Positions 1 to 6,550 of a stretch of DNA of 7,922 nucleotides are shown in pieces. The notes under the pieces are model-generated. The model ran no database searches, had not been told where the DNA came from, and saw only the letters and a program-made list of their open reading frames with translations. Made by a program: the position numbers and the translations under genes. This stretch comes from Segetibacter sp. (GTDB taxonomy: Bacteria; Bacteroidota; Bacteroidia; Chitinophagales; Chitinophagaceae). Location of the stretch: the NCBI GenBank assembly GCA_030146445.1, contig JASLBT010000098.1, positions 1 through 7,922 of the forward strand. Reading direction: 5' to 3'. Each line of letters opens with the position of its first letter. The first letter of the stretch is position 1.

Positions 1-2
1 TC

Positions 3-182
3 ATCGACGGAACAGATGGCAATGGAACTACCATCACCCCCCTTCGTCGCCAACTCTCCAGGGATGCGCTACTCTGCCTTTTTACTACCGAAATAAGCCA
101 GGTGGTGTTTCACCAGAAACCCGAAGTCATGCACTTTAGACTGGAAAAAGACAATGACCTTTTTAAAAAAGGGGCGGGGTGA
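3..182 (+). CDS. C-terminal fragment of an unidentified protein, entering from the left edge
   Basis: The frame starting at base 3 is open from the window edge to a TGA at 180-182, giving about 59 residues. I do not recognise the family. The translation looks more like a real protein than the other five frames here: it begins IDGTDGNGTT and has a mixed hydrophobic and charged stretch around EVMHFRLEKDND before ending FKKGAG. The N-terminus lies outside the window. The last part passes through a run of five T, six A and four G (160-174). The overlapping reading frame at 154-357 stays open beyond this run, so the stop at 180 may come from a frameshift rather than being the true end. It could also be the chance tail of a non-coding stretch. 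Confidence 0.3.
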   Translation: MDGTDGNGTTITPLRRQLSRDALLCLFTTEISQVVFHQKPEVMHFRLEKDNDLFKKGAG

Positions 183-357
183 CGAGGGAATGGAAACCGG
201 TACGCCATTGCCGGTAGAATGGCAGGCCGGGCCGTTGGCAAGGGTGATTGATATCGCCAAACTTGCCGCAACCCTGGGGAAAGCCGACAGACCATCACAA
301 TTTGCGATGAACATGATAGCAGGAGTTCCGCGAGTCGTTTTCAACATAGGTGTTTAA
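154..357 (+). CDS. Possible small ORF, or frameshifted continuation of the left-edge fragment
   Basis: This is a 67-codon frame beginning with ATG at 154 and ending TAA at 355-357, with no recognised family. It overlaps the end of the frame at 3-182 by 29 bp and sits in the +1 frame relative to it. The sequence includes a proline-rich start (GTPLPVEWQAGP) and a likely helix (RVIDIAKLAATLGKAD). No transmembrane segment or catalytic motif can be seen. The ATG has no convincing ribosome-binding site and lies just before the homopolymer run at 160-174, so joining it to the upstream frame is at least as likely as independent translation. A 92-codon frame on the opposite strand (69-347) covers the same DNA, so the coding strand is not certain either. 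Confidence 0.22.
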   Translation: MTFLKKGRGDEGMETGTPLPVEWQAGPLARVIDIAKLAATLGKADRPSQFAMNMIAGVPRVVFNIGV

Positions 358-470
358 GCAATGTGCAGGTACCAATGAGTAAAGAATGGATAAAGCCTTT
401 AGTCTTCAACATAAATCAGGTCTGCAATGATCAACCATCATAAACATTGCCCTGGCAACAACCTAACGAC

Positions 471-530
471 CCGACGGCCATCTGGCAAATAGCACCAATT
501 CGCCTTTGGGCTGGTGCTTGTCGGTTTTTT
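471..530 (+). terminator. Branched hairpin followed by T6, likely intrinsic terminator
   Basis: An outer stem CCGAC (471-475) with GTCGG (520-524) encloses two inner hairpins. The first is GCC (477-479) with GGC (484-486). The second is strong: AGCACCA (491-497) with TGGTGCT (512-518), extended by GCC (502-504) with GGC (509-511) and a bulge at 498-501. Six T follow the outer stem directly (525-530), as expected of a rho-independent terminator reading rightwards. It would end transcription coming from the left-edge reading frame. Another small hairpin, TTGCC/GGCAA, lies just upstream near 447-457. The three-way layout is more elaborate than a normal terminator, so a small structured RNA is possible. 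Nothing else is seen between 358 and 630. Confidence 0.5.
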
Positions 531-630
531 GTCGATTTAAGTTGAATCTGCCTGTGTAAAGTTAAAAGGAGAAAATCGGAGGTGATGTTACAAATAGATG
601 AAATTCCACCCCGTACCTGAAAACCCTTGT

Positions 631-661
631 AAAACAAAGAAGGATTACATTGCTGTAATCC
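631..661 (-). terminator. Intrinsic terminator of tRNA-Cys
   Basis: On the - strand an eight-pair perfect stem, GGATTACA (661-654) with TGTAATCC (649-642), closes a four-base loop and is followed by the T-rich run TTCTTTGTTTT down to 631. It starts about ten bases past the 3' end of the tRNA-Cys gene, which is the expected place for its terminator. Confidence 0.8.
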
Positions 662-670
662 TAACTTCGG

Positions 671-741
671 AGGTCCCGAGCGGATTCGAACCGCTGTACG
701 AGCTTTTGCAGAGCTCTGCCTAGCCACTCGGCCACAGGACC
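671..741 (-). tRNA. tRNA-Cys, anticodon GCA
   Basis: A complete 71-base cloverleaf reads on the - strand. The acceptor stem GGTCCTG pairs with CGGGACC, with one U-G pair. The D arm is GCC/GGC around GAGTGGCTA. The anticodon stem GAGCT/AGCTC holds the loop CTGCAAA with anticodon GCA. The T arm AGCGG/CCGCT holds TTCGAAT. The discriminator base is U73, the known identity base for cysteine tRNA, which agrees with the anticodon. The 3' CCA is not encoded (the DNA continues CCG), so the CCA-adding enzyme would have to complete it. The gene appears to be a single transcription unit, with a candidate promoter at 755-782 and a terminator at 631-661. Confidence 0.96.
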
Positions 742-754
742 TTTTAACCGGCTG

Positions 755-782
755 CGAAAATAGGGCAAAACCGTTAAATCAA
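755..782 (-). promoter_or_regulatory. Candidate Bacteroidota-type promoter for tRNA-Cys
   Basis: On the - strand, TTG (782-780) is followed after exactly 17 bases by TATTTTCG (762-755). This fits the Bacteroidota -33/-7 pattern TTG-N17-TAnnTTTG with one mismatch in the -7 box. Transcription would start a few bases before the tRNA 5' end at 741, leaving a very short leader to be trimmed. No equally good promoter is visible for the divergent nucleoside phosphorylase gene in this 100-bp gap. Confidence 0.5.
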
Positions 783-841
783 AAACTCAAAATTCCAAAA
801 ACGGTATCTTCACCCTGTAATCACCAACCAGCAAACGCCGC

Positions 842-1723
842 ATGCAAAGAATTGCCGAAAGCGAACTTATCTTAAATGATCGCGGTGCGATATATCACCT
901 CGACCTGCTGCCTGAGGAACTGGCAAACACCATTATCACGGTCGGTGATCCTAACCGGGTACAACAGGTGAGCAAACACTTTGACCGCATCGAACTCAAG
1001 CGATCTCACCGGGAATTCGTATCGGCTACGGGCATGTTGGGCAGGAAAAGAATAACGGTAATTTCAACGGGAATCGGGCCCGACAATATTGACATAGTTC
1101 TAAATGAACTGGATGCCCTCGCCAACATAGATTTCCTTAGCCGGACCGAAAAGTCAGTACCCAAACACCTGACCATAATCCGCATTGGTACCGCTGGCTC
1201 ACTACAGGAGGATATCCCCGTAGACAGCGCAGTGGTTTCTACTCATGGGCTGGGAATGGACAACCTGATGAGTTTTTACCGTAGTGAAAACAATGAACTC
1301 GAGCAACAGATTCTTCAGCAATTTGTTGCTCATACCCAACTTAATGCAAACTTTTCACCACCATACATCAGTCCCGCAGGCACATCCCTGCTCAAGCATT
1401 TCGTTCCAGGCTTTCACCAGGGAATAACCGTAACCTGTCCCGGTTTTTACGGGCCCCAGGGGCGTGTTTTGCGTCTCGGCCTTACTAATCCGGAGCTCAT
1501 AAATCATCTGACCAGTTTCCGCTTTGGTCAACACAGAATCACGAACTTCGAAATGGAGACCAGTGCGATTTATGGGCTGGGGAAACTGCTCGGGCATCAA
1601 TGCCTTAGCCTGAGTGCCATCGTTGCGAACCGTGTACGCAAAACCTTTTCAAACGATGGTGGCAAGGCAGTAGAGCTACTGATTGAAAAATCTTTAAACC
1701 TTATTTCCGCAATACCATCATGA
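842..1723 (+). CDS. Nucleoside phosphorylase, uridine phosphorylase (Udp)-like family
   Basis: The 293-residue product belongs to the PNP/UDP phosphorylase family, cytoplasmic enzymes that split nucleosides with phosphate into base and ribose-1-phosphate for salvage. Visible family motifs are GDPNRV (35-40, phosphate-binding start), STGIG (75-79), RIGTAGS (114-120, central glycine-rich strand), GPQGR (204-208), where a Gln and an Arg sit as in the uracil-contacting part of E. coli Udp, and FEMET (236-240), the ribose-binding Glu-Met-Glu. This favours uridine phosphorylase, but substrate specificity cannot be proved from motifs. It is about 40 residues longer than E. coli Udp, with extra N-terminal sequence before the GDP motif. 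The ATG at 842 lacks a Shine-Dalgarno sequence, as do the other genes here. Its stop overlaps the start of dapF, so the two are very likely cotranscribed. Confidence 0.9.
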   Translation: MQRIAESELILNDRGAIYHLDLLPEELANTIITVGDPNRVQQVSKHFDRIELKRSHREFVSATGMLGRKRITVISTGIGPDNIDIVLNELDALANIDFLSRTEKSVPKHLTIIRIGTAGSLQEDIPVDSAVVSTHGLGMDNLMSFYRSENNELEQQILQQFVAHTQLNANFSPPYISPAGTSLLKHFVPGFHQGITVTCPGFYGPQGRVLRLGLTNPELINHLTSFRFGQHRITNFEMETSAIYGLGKLLGHQCLSLSAIVANRVRKTFSNDGGKAVELLIEKSLNLISAIPS

Positions 1724-2496
1724 ATATTCCATTTTATAAATACCAGGGTACCGGTAACGATTTCGTAGTTGTAGACAACAGGAAAAAAGCGTACGGCCTA
1801 ACGAACGAGCAGGTGAATACTTTGTGCAACCGCCGTTTTGGGATCGGAGCTGATGGGCTAATGCTGCTGAACGAGGAACCTGGCTACGATTTCAAAATGG
1901 TTTACTACAATTCCGATGGAAAGGAAGGCTCGATGTGCGGCAATGGCGGCCGCTGTATGGTACAATTTGCTTATGACATTGGAATTAAAAAAGCTGAATA
2001 TTATTTTGTCGCGTTCGATGGTCCGCATAAGGCATCCTTTGATGCACAAGGCTGGGTTAAACTGAAAATGAAGGACGTAACGAATACCCACAAACATGAT
2101 GACGATTTTGTTCTCGACACCGGTTCCCCACACTATGTCAAACTTGTGAACGATGTAATGTCTTTTCCGGTTTTTGACCAGGGACGTTCAATCAGGAATA
2201 GCAAAGCATTTAAAACAACGGGCATAAACGTAAACTTCGTAGAGCAGGGCAACGATCGAATACTTGTTCGTACCTATGAGCGCGGTGTGGAAGATGAAAC
2301 CCTGAGTTGTGGGACGGGGGTTACTGCAAGTGCCCTTATCACCGGAGCAAAAACTTCCGGCATCAACCATGTAAACGTAACTACACCCGGTGGAAACCTT
2401 GCGGTGCAATTTGAGATGATAAACGAACAACAGTTTGAAGATATCTGGTTGTGTGGTCCTGCTACGTTCGTATTCAGGGGCAATATAGATATCTAA
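1720..2496 (+). CDS. dapF: Diaminopimelate epimerase
   Basis: This cytoplasmic, cofactor-independent enzyme interconverts LL- and meso-diaminopimelate. The meso form is the last precursor of lysine and the cross-linking residue of peptidoglycan. At 258 residues it is close to the normal family length (E. coli about 274). The N-terminus KYQGTGNDFVVVDN (7-20) is diagnostic. Both catalytic cysteines are present: Cys73 in MCGNGGRC (72-79) and Cys197 in ETLSCGTG (193-200). The family's C-terminal GPATFVFRG (246-254) is also there. The start codon overlaps the stop of the upstream phosphorylase gene (ATGA, 1720-1723), which suggests translational coupling. A YgeA-type racemase follows after about 100 bp with no terminator in between, so the three genes may share a transcript. 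The protein appears intact. Confidence 0.97.
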   Translation: MNIPFYKYQGTGNDFVVVDNRKKAYGLTNEQVNTLCNRRFGIGADGLMLLNEEPGYDFKMVYYNSDGKEGSMCGNGGRCMVQFAYDIGIKKAEYYFVAFDGPHKASFDAQGWVKLKMKDVTNTHKHDDDFVLDTGSPHYVKLVNDVMSFPVFDQGRSIRNSKAFKTTGINVNFVEQGNDRILVRTYERGVEDETLSCGTGVTASALITGAKTSGINHVNVTTPGGNLAVQFEMINEQQFEDIWLCGPATFVFRGNIDI

Positions 2497-2599
2497 AGCA
2501 CAAATACACCAAACGGAACCCGCACAGGGGTGAATGCTTTATCCTGGTTTATCCTTGATGATAGCTGCTAGACACCCAAAAACAAATACATCCAACATC

Positions 2600-3289
2600 A
2601 TGAAGACGATTGGCTTAATAGGCGGCATAACCTGGCATTCTACAATGGATTACTACCGGATGATTAACGAAATGGTAAACAAACAGGTGGGTGGGGTCGC
2701 GTCTGCTAAGCTTATCCTGCATTCGGTGAATTTTGCCGAGATAAAATCATTGACCGAAAGCAACCGGTGGGACCTGTTAGCAGAACTCATTACCGGTACA
2801 GCTTTAAGTCTGCAGGCTGCCGGCGCTCACTGTATTGTTATCTGTGCCAACACCATGCACAAAGTTGCAGATGAAGTGCAGCAGGCATTAGCTATCCCCG
2901 TCATCAACATTGCTACCGAAACCGCCCTTGAGATCAGGAAATCAAATCGTACGAAGGTGGCACTTCTTGGAACGAAATACGTGATGCAAATGGATTTCTA
3001 CAAAGAAAAACTATCAGCAGCAGGCATAACAACCATTATTCCCGATGTAGCGGAAATTGCCTATGTGAATGGTGCGATTTATAACGAAATGGGCAAGGGC
3101 TTGTTTTTAGATGACACAAGGGAAAGATTTCTTGGGATAACATCGGACCTGGTCGCGAGGGAAGCCGAGGGGATCATACTCGGATGCACGGAAATCCCCA
3201 TCCTGCTTAAAGACGCGGAATCTGCCGTTCCTATGTACGACACTGCGCTAATTCATGCTAAGGCAGCAGTGGCGTTTGCGCTGGGCTAA
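2600..3289 (+). CDS. ygeA: Aspartate/glutamate racemase family amino-acid racemase (YgeA-like)
   Basis: The protein is a PLP-independent two-cysteine racemase of 229 residues. From memory it aligns well with E. coli YgeA, a broad-specificity amino-acid racemase: MKTIGLIGGITWHST at the start, LLHSVNF-like sequence near 39-45, CANTMHKVAD (82-91) and GCTEI (195-199). The two catalytic cysteines would be Cys82 and Cys196. I chose ATG 2600 because the family begins directly at MKTIGLIGG. The same frame is open 22 codons further up to 2534, but that extension (MLYPGLSLMIAAR...) does not resemble the family and is probably not translated. The gene lies about 100 bp after dapF, and no separate promoter was recognised. 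The substrate is not determinable from sequence; D-amino acids for wall remodelling or amino-acid catabolism are both possible. Confidence 0.92.
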   Translation: MKTIGLIGGITWHSTMDYYRMINEMVNKQVGGVASAKLILHSVNFAEIKSLTESNRWDLLAELITGTALSLQAAGAHCIVICANTMHKVADEVQQALAIPVINIATETALEIRKSNRTKVALLGTKYVMQMDFYKEKLSAAGITTIIPDVAEIAYVNGAIYNEMGKGLFLDDTRERFLGITSDLVAREAEGIILGCTEIPILLKDAESAVPMYDTALIHAKAAVAFALG

Positions 3290-3300
3290 GGCACCACTCA

Positions 3301-3765
3301 TCACGAAAAATTGAGTACAAAATTATCCTTTTCCCGGGCTTGTTGTTGCTCCTTCCATTCAACGGAAAATATTTGTTTGACCATCGCGAGTATCTGGTCA
3401 AACGTTTCGGGCTTTACGATATAACGGTTCGCCCCGTATTGGTAACATGCATCAGTGTGGGTCTTGATGTCGGAAGTAGAGAAAATTAACACTGGCAAGT
3501 CGCTGTAACGATTGTTCGCCCTGATCTCTTTCAAAGTCTCTACACCATCTTTATGGGGCATATTAAGATCGAGGAACACAAGATCAGGCAGGGGTTCCTT
3601 TTCAGAGGACAAAATCTTCATCAGGTCATTCCCATCCTGCGCCTTCGAGATAGTGACGGGAAGTCCCAACTGTTCAATGGCCTCATTAAACAGGTAAGCT
3701 TCGTCTGTATCATCATCTACAAAAAGAACGTGTATAGTTTTGTTTTCAGGTTTTTCCATCATCAT
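3301..3765 (-). CDS. Single-domain response regulator (CheY/Rcp1-like receiver)
   Basis: The 154-residue protein is a lone receiver domain with no DNA-binding or enzymatic output domain, so it probably acts by protein contact or as a phosphorelay intermediate. The acidic pocket is DDD (17-19). The phosphoacceptor is Asp66 in FLDLNMP (64-70), the switch Ser/Thr is in FSTS (95-98), and the conserved Lys118 lies in VKPE. The longer loop after the first helix and the ending resemble Rcp1-type regulators that pair with phytochrome-like or hybrid histidine kinases, but no kinase is in the window. Three consecutive in-frame ATG codons (3765, 3762, 3759) leave the exact start open by two residues. 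Its stop lies 11 bp from that of the convergent racemase. No clear promoter was found upstream; a weak TATCTTTT near 3795-3802 has no matching TTG. Confidence 0.93.
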   Translation of the reverse strand: MMMEKPENKTIHVLFVDDDTDEAYLFNEAIEQLGLPVTISKAQDGNDLMKILSSEKEPLPDLVFLDLNMPHKDGVETLKEIRANNRYSDLPVLIFSTSDIKTHTDACYQYGANRYIVKPETFDQILAMVKQIFSVEWKEQQQAREKDNFVLNFS

Positions 3766-4472
3766 ACTGGCGGCGAATATTATCGCAAAGAAAAGATAAA
3801 ATTTAGATTAATGAGGAGGAGTATTGAAGGTTCATAACGTTTTGTTGACATTGTGCATAAGCTGAGGAAAATATCTCGTTTAAACAGCATAATACGCAAG
3901 GGGTATGGTTGCCAACGAAATGTATTGTGTTACCGGGAAACATGCATACCATATCGAAAACCCCTAAATTGGTTTACGAACAGAAATAAACGTGCGTCTT
4001 TGATGTCGTTCATTTAAGCTGCCGCCCTATCCGTCGGGGAATAGAAGTTTGCCGTACAAGGGAGTGACACCCCCGTCCGAACCGGGTTCATCCGGGCGGG
4101 CGTCCGACCTACCGTGTAAACACATCTTTTTGAATTGATCTTTTGGATACCAGCATTGGTTTTTCATAGCATCATCGTTGCGTCGCAAGCACTTTATCGG
4201 CAAACCGATGGGCGTCTTCGGGCTTTCAACTCAAAGCTTATGTCAGTTCTCAAAGCGGTTTAATGCCAAAGTGTATTTGTGTGTACACGGCAGGGACGCA
4301 CCGGGCGGGCAACGATGGTCAATAGCATTCCTACAGCTTGTCTCAAAAAAAATCTTCTAACGAAATGACCTCCAGGACGGGAGAATATGCCGCAATCAAC
4401 GGTGCTAACGTTAAGCTCGCGTGTTTCAACTCCTTGCATTGTCAGCGGAAAAGGCCATAATTTTGGGATAGC

Positions 4473-4488
4473 AGCCGTGGTCACGGCT
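4473..4488. repeat. Inverted repeat AGCCGTG-GT-CACGGCT
   Basis: Seven-base arms are perfectly complementary around a two-base centre, forming a near-palindrome 137 bp upstream of the dnaG start. There is no T-run behind it on either strand, so it is not a terminator. It could be a binding site for a dimeric regulator or a chance repeat. Confidence 0.35.
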
Positions 4489-4580
4489 CAGCCACAATGG
4501 TCCATCAGTTTTAAACAGGGTGATTATACAAAAACTGAGCAACCACAATTGATGAGCAGCACTGCAAACACTTGATCATC

Positions 4581-4608
4581 TTGTTGGCGCACACCGAACA
4601 TGGCTTTG
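4581..4608 (+). promoter_or_regulatory. Candidate promoter of dnaG
   Basis: TTG at 4581-4583 is followed after 17 bases by TGGCTTTG (4601-4608). This matches the Bacteroidota -7 consensus TAnnTTTG except for G in place of the second base. The spacing is the preferred one. Transcription would begin around 4613-4616, leaving only about ten bases before the dnaG ATG at 4625. The match is incomplete, so this is a suggestion only. Confidence 0.3.
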
Positions 4609-4624
4609 TTAAACAGTAATAACA

Positions 4625-6550
4625 ATGATTTCCCAGTCTACTATACAACAAATCACCAACCGCATCGACATCATAGAAGTGGTGGGCGAATATGTGAAGC
4701 TGAAGAAGAGGGGCGGGAACTATCTTGGCAACTGCCCATTCCACAACGAAAAGACGCCTTCATTTACTGTTTCACCAGCTAAGGAGATATACAAATGCTT
4801 TGGCTGTGGTAAAAGTGGAAACACAATAGGCTTCATCATGGAGCACGAAAAGTTCACTTATGTCGAAGCCTTAAAATGGTTAGCGGCCAGGTACAACATC
4901 GCGATTGAAGAAACGGAAGTTAGCCCTGAGATCAAACAACAGCAACAAACGTCGGACAGTTTATATGTTATCAACAGTTTTGCGCAACAACATTTTACCA
5001 AAAACCTTTTCGAGAACGAAGAAGGCAGAGACATCGGATTGAGTTATTTAAAACAACGCGGGTTCCGGGAGGAGATTATCCGAAAGTTCCAACTCGGTTA
5101 TAACCTGGAGCAAAGAGATGATTTTACGAAGGCTGCGTTAGCACACCAGTTCAACCCCGACCTTTTGATTAAGACCGGGCTCGTAGTTTTACGAAACGAA
5201 CATCCAGTTGATAACTACAGGGGACGCATCATTTTCCCCATACAAAATCCCACAGGCAAGATTACCGGATTCGGCGCACGCGTAATTAAGTCAACCGACA
5301 AAGCACCCAAGTATATTAATACACCCGAAAACGAGATCTATGTTAAGAGCAAGCTATTGTACGGAACATATTTCGCCCGGCAAGCCATCGACAAGCTCGA
5401 TGAGTGCCTGCTTGTTGAAGGATATACAGACGTTGTCAGCCTTCACCAATCCGGAATCGAAAACGTTGTGGCAAGTGGGGGAACTTCGCTAACGGTAGAT
5501 CAGCTAAGGTTAATCAGGAAGTACACCAGCAATCTCACTATTATTTATGACGGTGACAGTGCAGGTGTGAAAGCCGCGTTGCGCGGGCTGGATATGGCCA
5601 TAGAGGAGAGCCTGAACGTGCGCCTGGTACTTATCCCCGACAACGAAGACCCCGACAGCTATGTAAATAAAGTAGGCGTGGCTGCATTCCGCAGCTTCAT
5701 CGACGCAAACAAAAAAGACTTTATTCTCTTTCAACTTGAAGTAATGTTGAAAGATGCAGGAACCGACACGATTAAGAAGGCCGACGTTGTAAACCAGGTA
5801 GCAGAGACCTTAAGCAAAATCAACCGCCCGGAAGACTTTACCAAATTACAGGACTATATACGCCAGTGCTCAAGTATCCTGAAAATTGAAGAGGCAGGAT
5901 TAACGAACCTTGTCAATAAACTTAAACGTGACAAGGTCACCAGGGAGGAAAAAAAGGGATCCTCTCCCACTCCGTTCGATGCTCCCCCGGTTAACCAGGC
6001 CGGGCCCGAGCCGGATATAAACGCACTGCTGAACAACGATGATGCACAGGAACGGAGTGTAATCAGGGTTCTGCTCGAATATGGGTTAAAGCAGTGGGAC
6101 GAAGAAAGGACCATGGCAGAATACATTTTCGAAGAGCTACAGGAGTTCCATTTTGAAAACCCTGAAATGGAGAAGTTATATGAGATCTACCGTACCCAAT
6201 ACGAAGAGGGATTACAGCCAACTGCGAAAAGTCTTTTATACCACGAAGACGAAGAAGTAAGGAAGATTGTTGTCAATATCAACATTGTACCTTTCGAGCT
6301 TAGCTTGAACTGGGACAAAATCATGGAAGGTATGAACATCAATAATCGCGATGTCAGCCGCCAGGATGTATTGATGAGTGTAAATTATTTCAAACTGCGA
6401 AAACTAAAGAAGATGTTTGAGGAAAATCAGCGGGACATGGAGAAGACCGGATCGTTTGAAGAACAGATCAACCTGATGAAGATCCATAAGGTGTTGAAAG
6501 AAGAAGAACAGAAAATCACCAGCCAACTCGGCACGGTTATCCTGAAATAA
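4625..6550 (+). CDS. dnaG: DNA primase
   Basis: The enzyme makes RNA primers for lagging-strand and restart synthesis together with the replicative helicase. At 641 residues it is full length for the bacterial family. An N-terminal CHC2 zinc ribbon has ligands Cys37, His40, Cys58 and Cys61 (NCPFHNEKTPSF, then CFGCGKSGN). The RNA-polymerase core contains RGRIIFPI (199-206) and FGARVI (216-221). The TOPRIM domain has the catalytic Glu265 in VEGYTDV (264-270) and the metal-binding acids of YDGDSAG (308-314) and DPDSYV (342-347). A low-complexity linker (about 438-468, with GSSPTPFDAPP) leads to a charged helical C-terminal domain (about 470-641), where the helicase-binding part is expected. ATG 4625 gives the start MISQSTIQQITNRIDIIEVV, which from memory matches related Bacteroidota primases. 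It is flanked by non-coding DNA and appears to be transcribed alone. Confidence 0.98.
   Translation: MISQSTIQQITNRIDIIEVVGEYVKLKKRGGNYLGNCPFHNEKTPSFTVSPAKEIYKCFGCGKSGNTIGFIMEHEKFTYVEALKWLAARYNIAIEETEVSPEIKQQQQTSDSLYVINSFAQQHFTKNLFENEEGRDIGLSYLKQRGFREEIIRKFQLGYNLEQRDDFTKAALAHQFNPDLLIKTGLVVLRNEHPVDNYRGRIIFPIQNPTGKITGFGARVIKSTDKAPKYINTPENEIYVKSKLLYGTYFARQAIDKLDECLLVEGYTDVVSLHQSGIENVVASGGTSLTVDQLRLIRKYTSNLTIIYDGDSAGVKAALRGLDMAIEESLNVRLVLIPDNEDPDSYVNKVGVAAFRSFIDANKKDFILFQLEVMLKDAGTDTIKKADVVNQVAETLSKINRPEDFTKLQDYIRQCSSILKIEEAGLTNLVNKLKRDKVTREEKKGSSPTPFDAPPVNQAGPEPDINALLNNDDAQERSVIRVLLEYGLKQWDEERTMAEYIFEELQEFHFENPEMEKLYEIYRTQYEEGLQPTAKSLLYHEDEEVRKIVVNINIVPFELSLNWDKIMEGMNINNRDVSRQDVLMSVNYFKLRKLKKMFEENQRDMEKTGSFEEQINLMKIHKVLKEEEQKITSQLGTVILK

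Larger units (their letters stand above)
3766..4624. other. About 860 bp intergenic region with no supported gene
   Basis: No reading frame here is longer than about 75 codons, and none resembles a known family. The short frames at 4178-4360 and 4387-4575 (+) and 4260-4484 (-) overlap one another and look like chance. The first part (3766-3970) is AT-rich. The part from about 4020 to 4110 is distinctly GC-rich and contains the repeated words CGTCCGA and CCGGGCGGGC. Small inverted repeats occur at 4178-4188 (TTGCG-T-CGCAA), 4222-4237 (GCTTT/AAAGC) and 4473-4488. A weak promoter-like arrangement, TTG then 18 bases then TATCTCG, lies near 3852-3879 on the + strand. It could hold a decayed mobile repeat, a non-coding RNA or a long dnaG leader; none of these can be shown from the sequence alone. 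Confidence 0.6.

Noticed and set aside
69..347. A 92-codon open frame on the - strand opposite the left-edge fragment
   Set aside because: It has no family resemblance and lies antisense to frames that look somewhat more protein-like. It could not be excluded completely, but nothing supports it.
431..727. A 98-codon open frame on the - strand overlapping the tRNA
   Set aside because: Its first residues are the translation of the tRNA-Cys gene and it continues through the tRNA terminator; it is a chance frame.
2534..2599. Upstream start for the racemase, adding 22 residues
   Set aside because: The added residues do not resemble the family, whose members begin directly at the MKTIGLIGG-type sequence encoded from 2600.
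3813..3821. GAGGAGGAG, a perfect-looking Shine-Dalgarno sequence on the + strand
   Set aside because: The only start nearby is a TTG at too short a spacing, leading to a 13-codon frame; probably a coincidence.
4178..4360. A 60-codon frame on the + strand
   Set aside because: No homology is recognised, its composition looks random, and it overlaps a frame of similar length on the other strand.
4425..4437. GTTTCAACTCC, reminiscent of the end of some CRISPR repeats
   Set aside because: It occurs once, with no regularly spaced copies and no cas genes.
4387..4575. A 62-codon frame preceded by GGGAG, as a possible small gene
   Set aside because: It has no recognisable family or membrane segment, and Bacteroidota rarely rely on such ribosome-binding sites; it overlaps other equally poor frames.
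4511..4744. A 77-codon frame on the - strand with several cysteines
   Set aside because: It is antisense to the zinc-ribbon coding start of dnaG, which explains the pattern.
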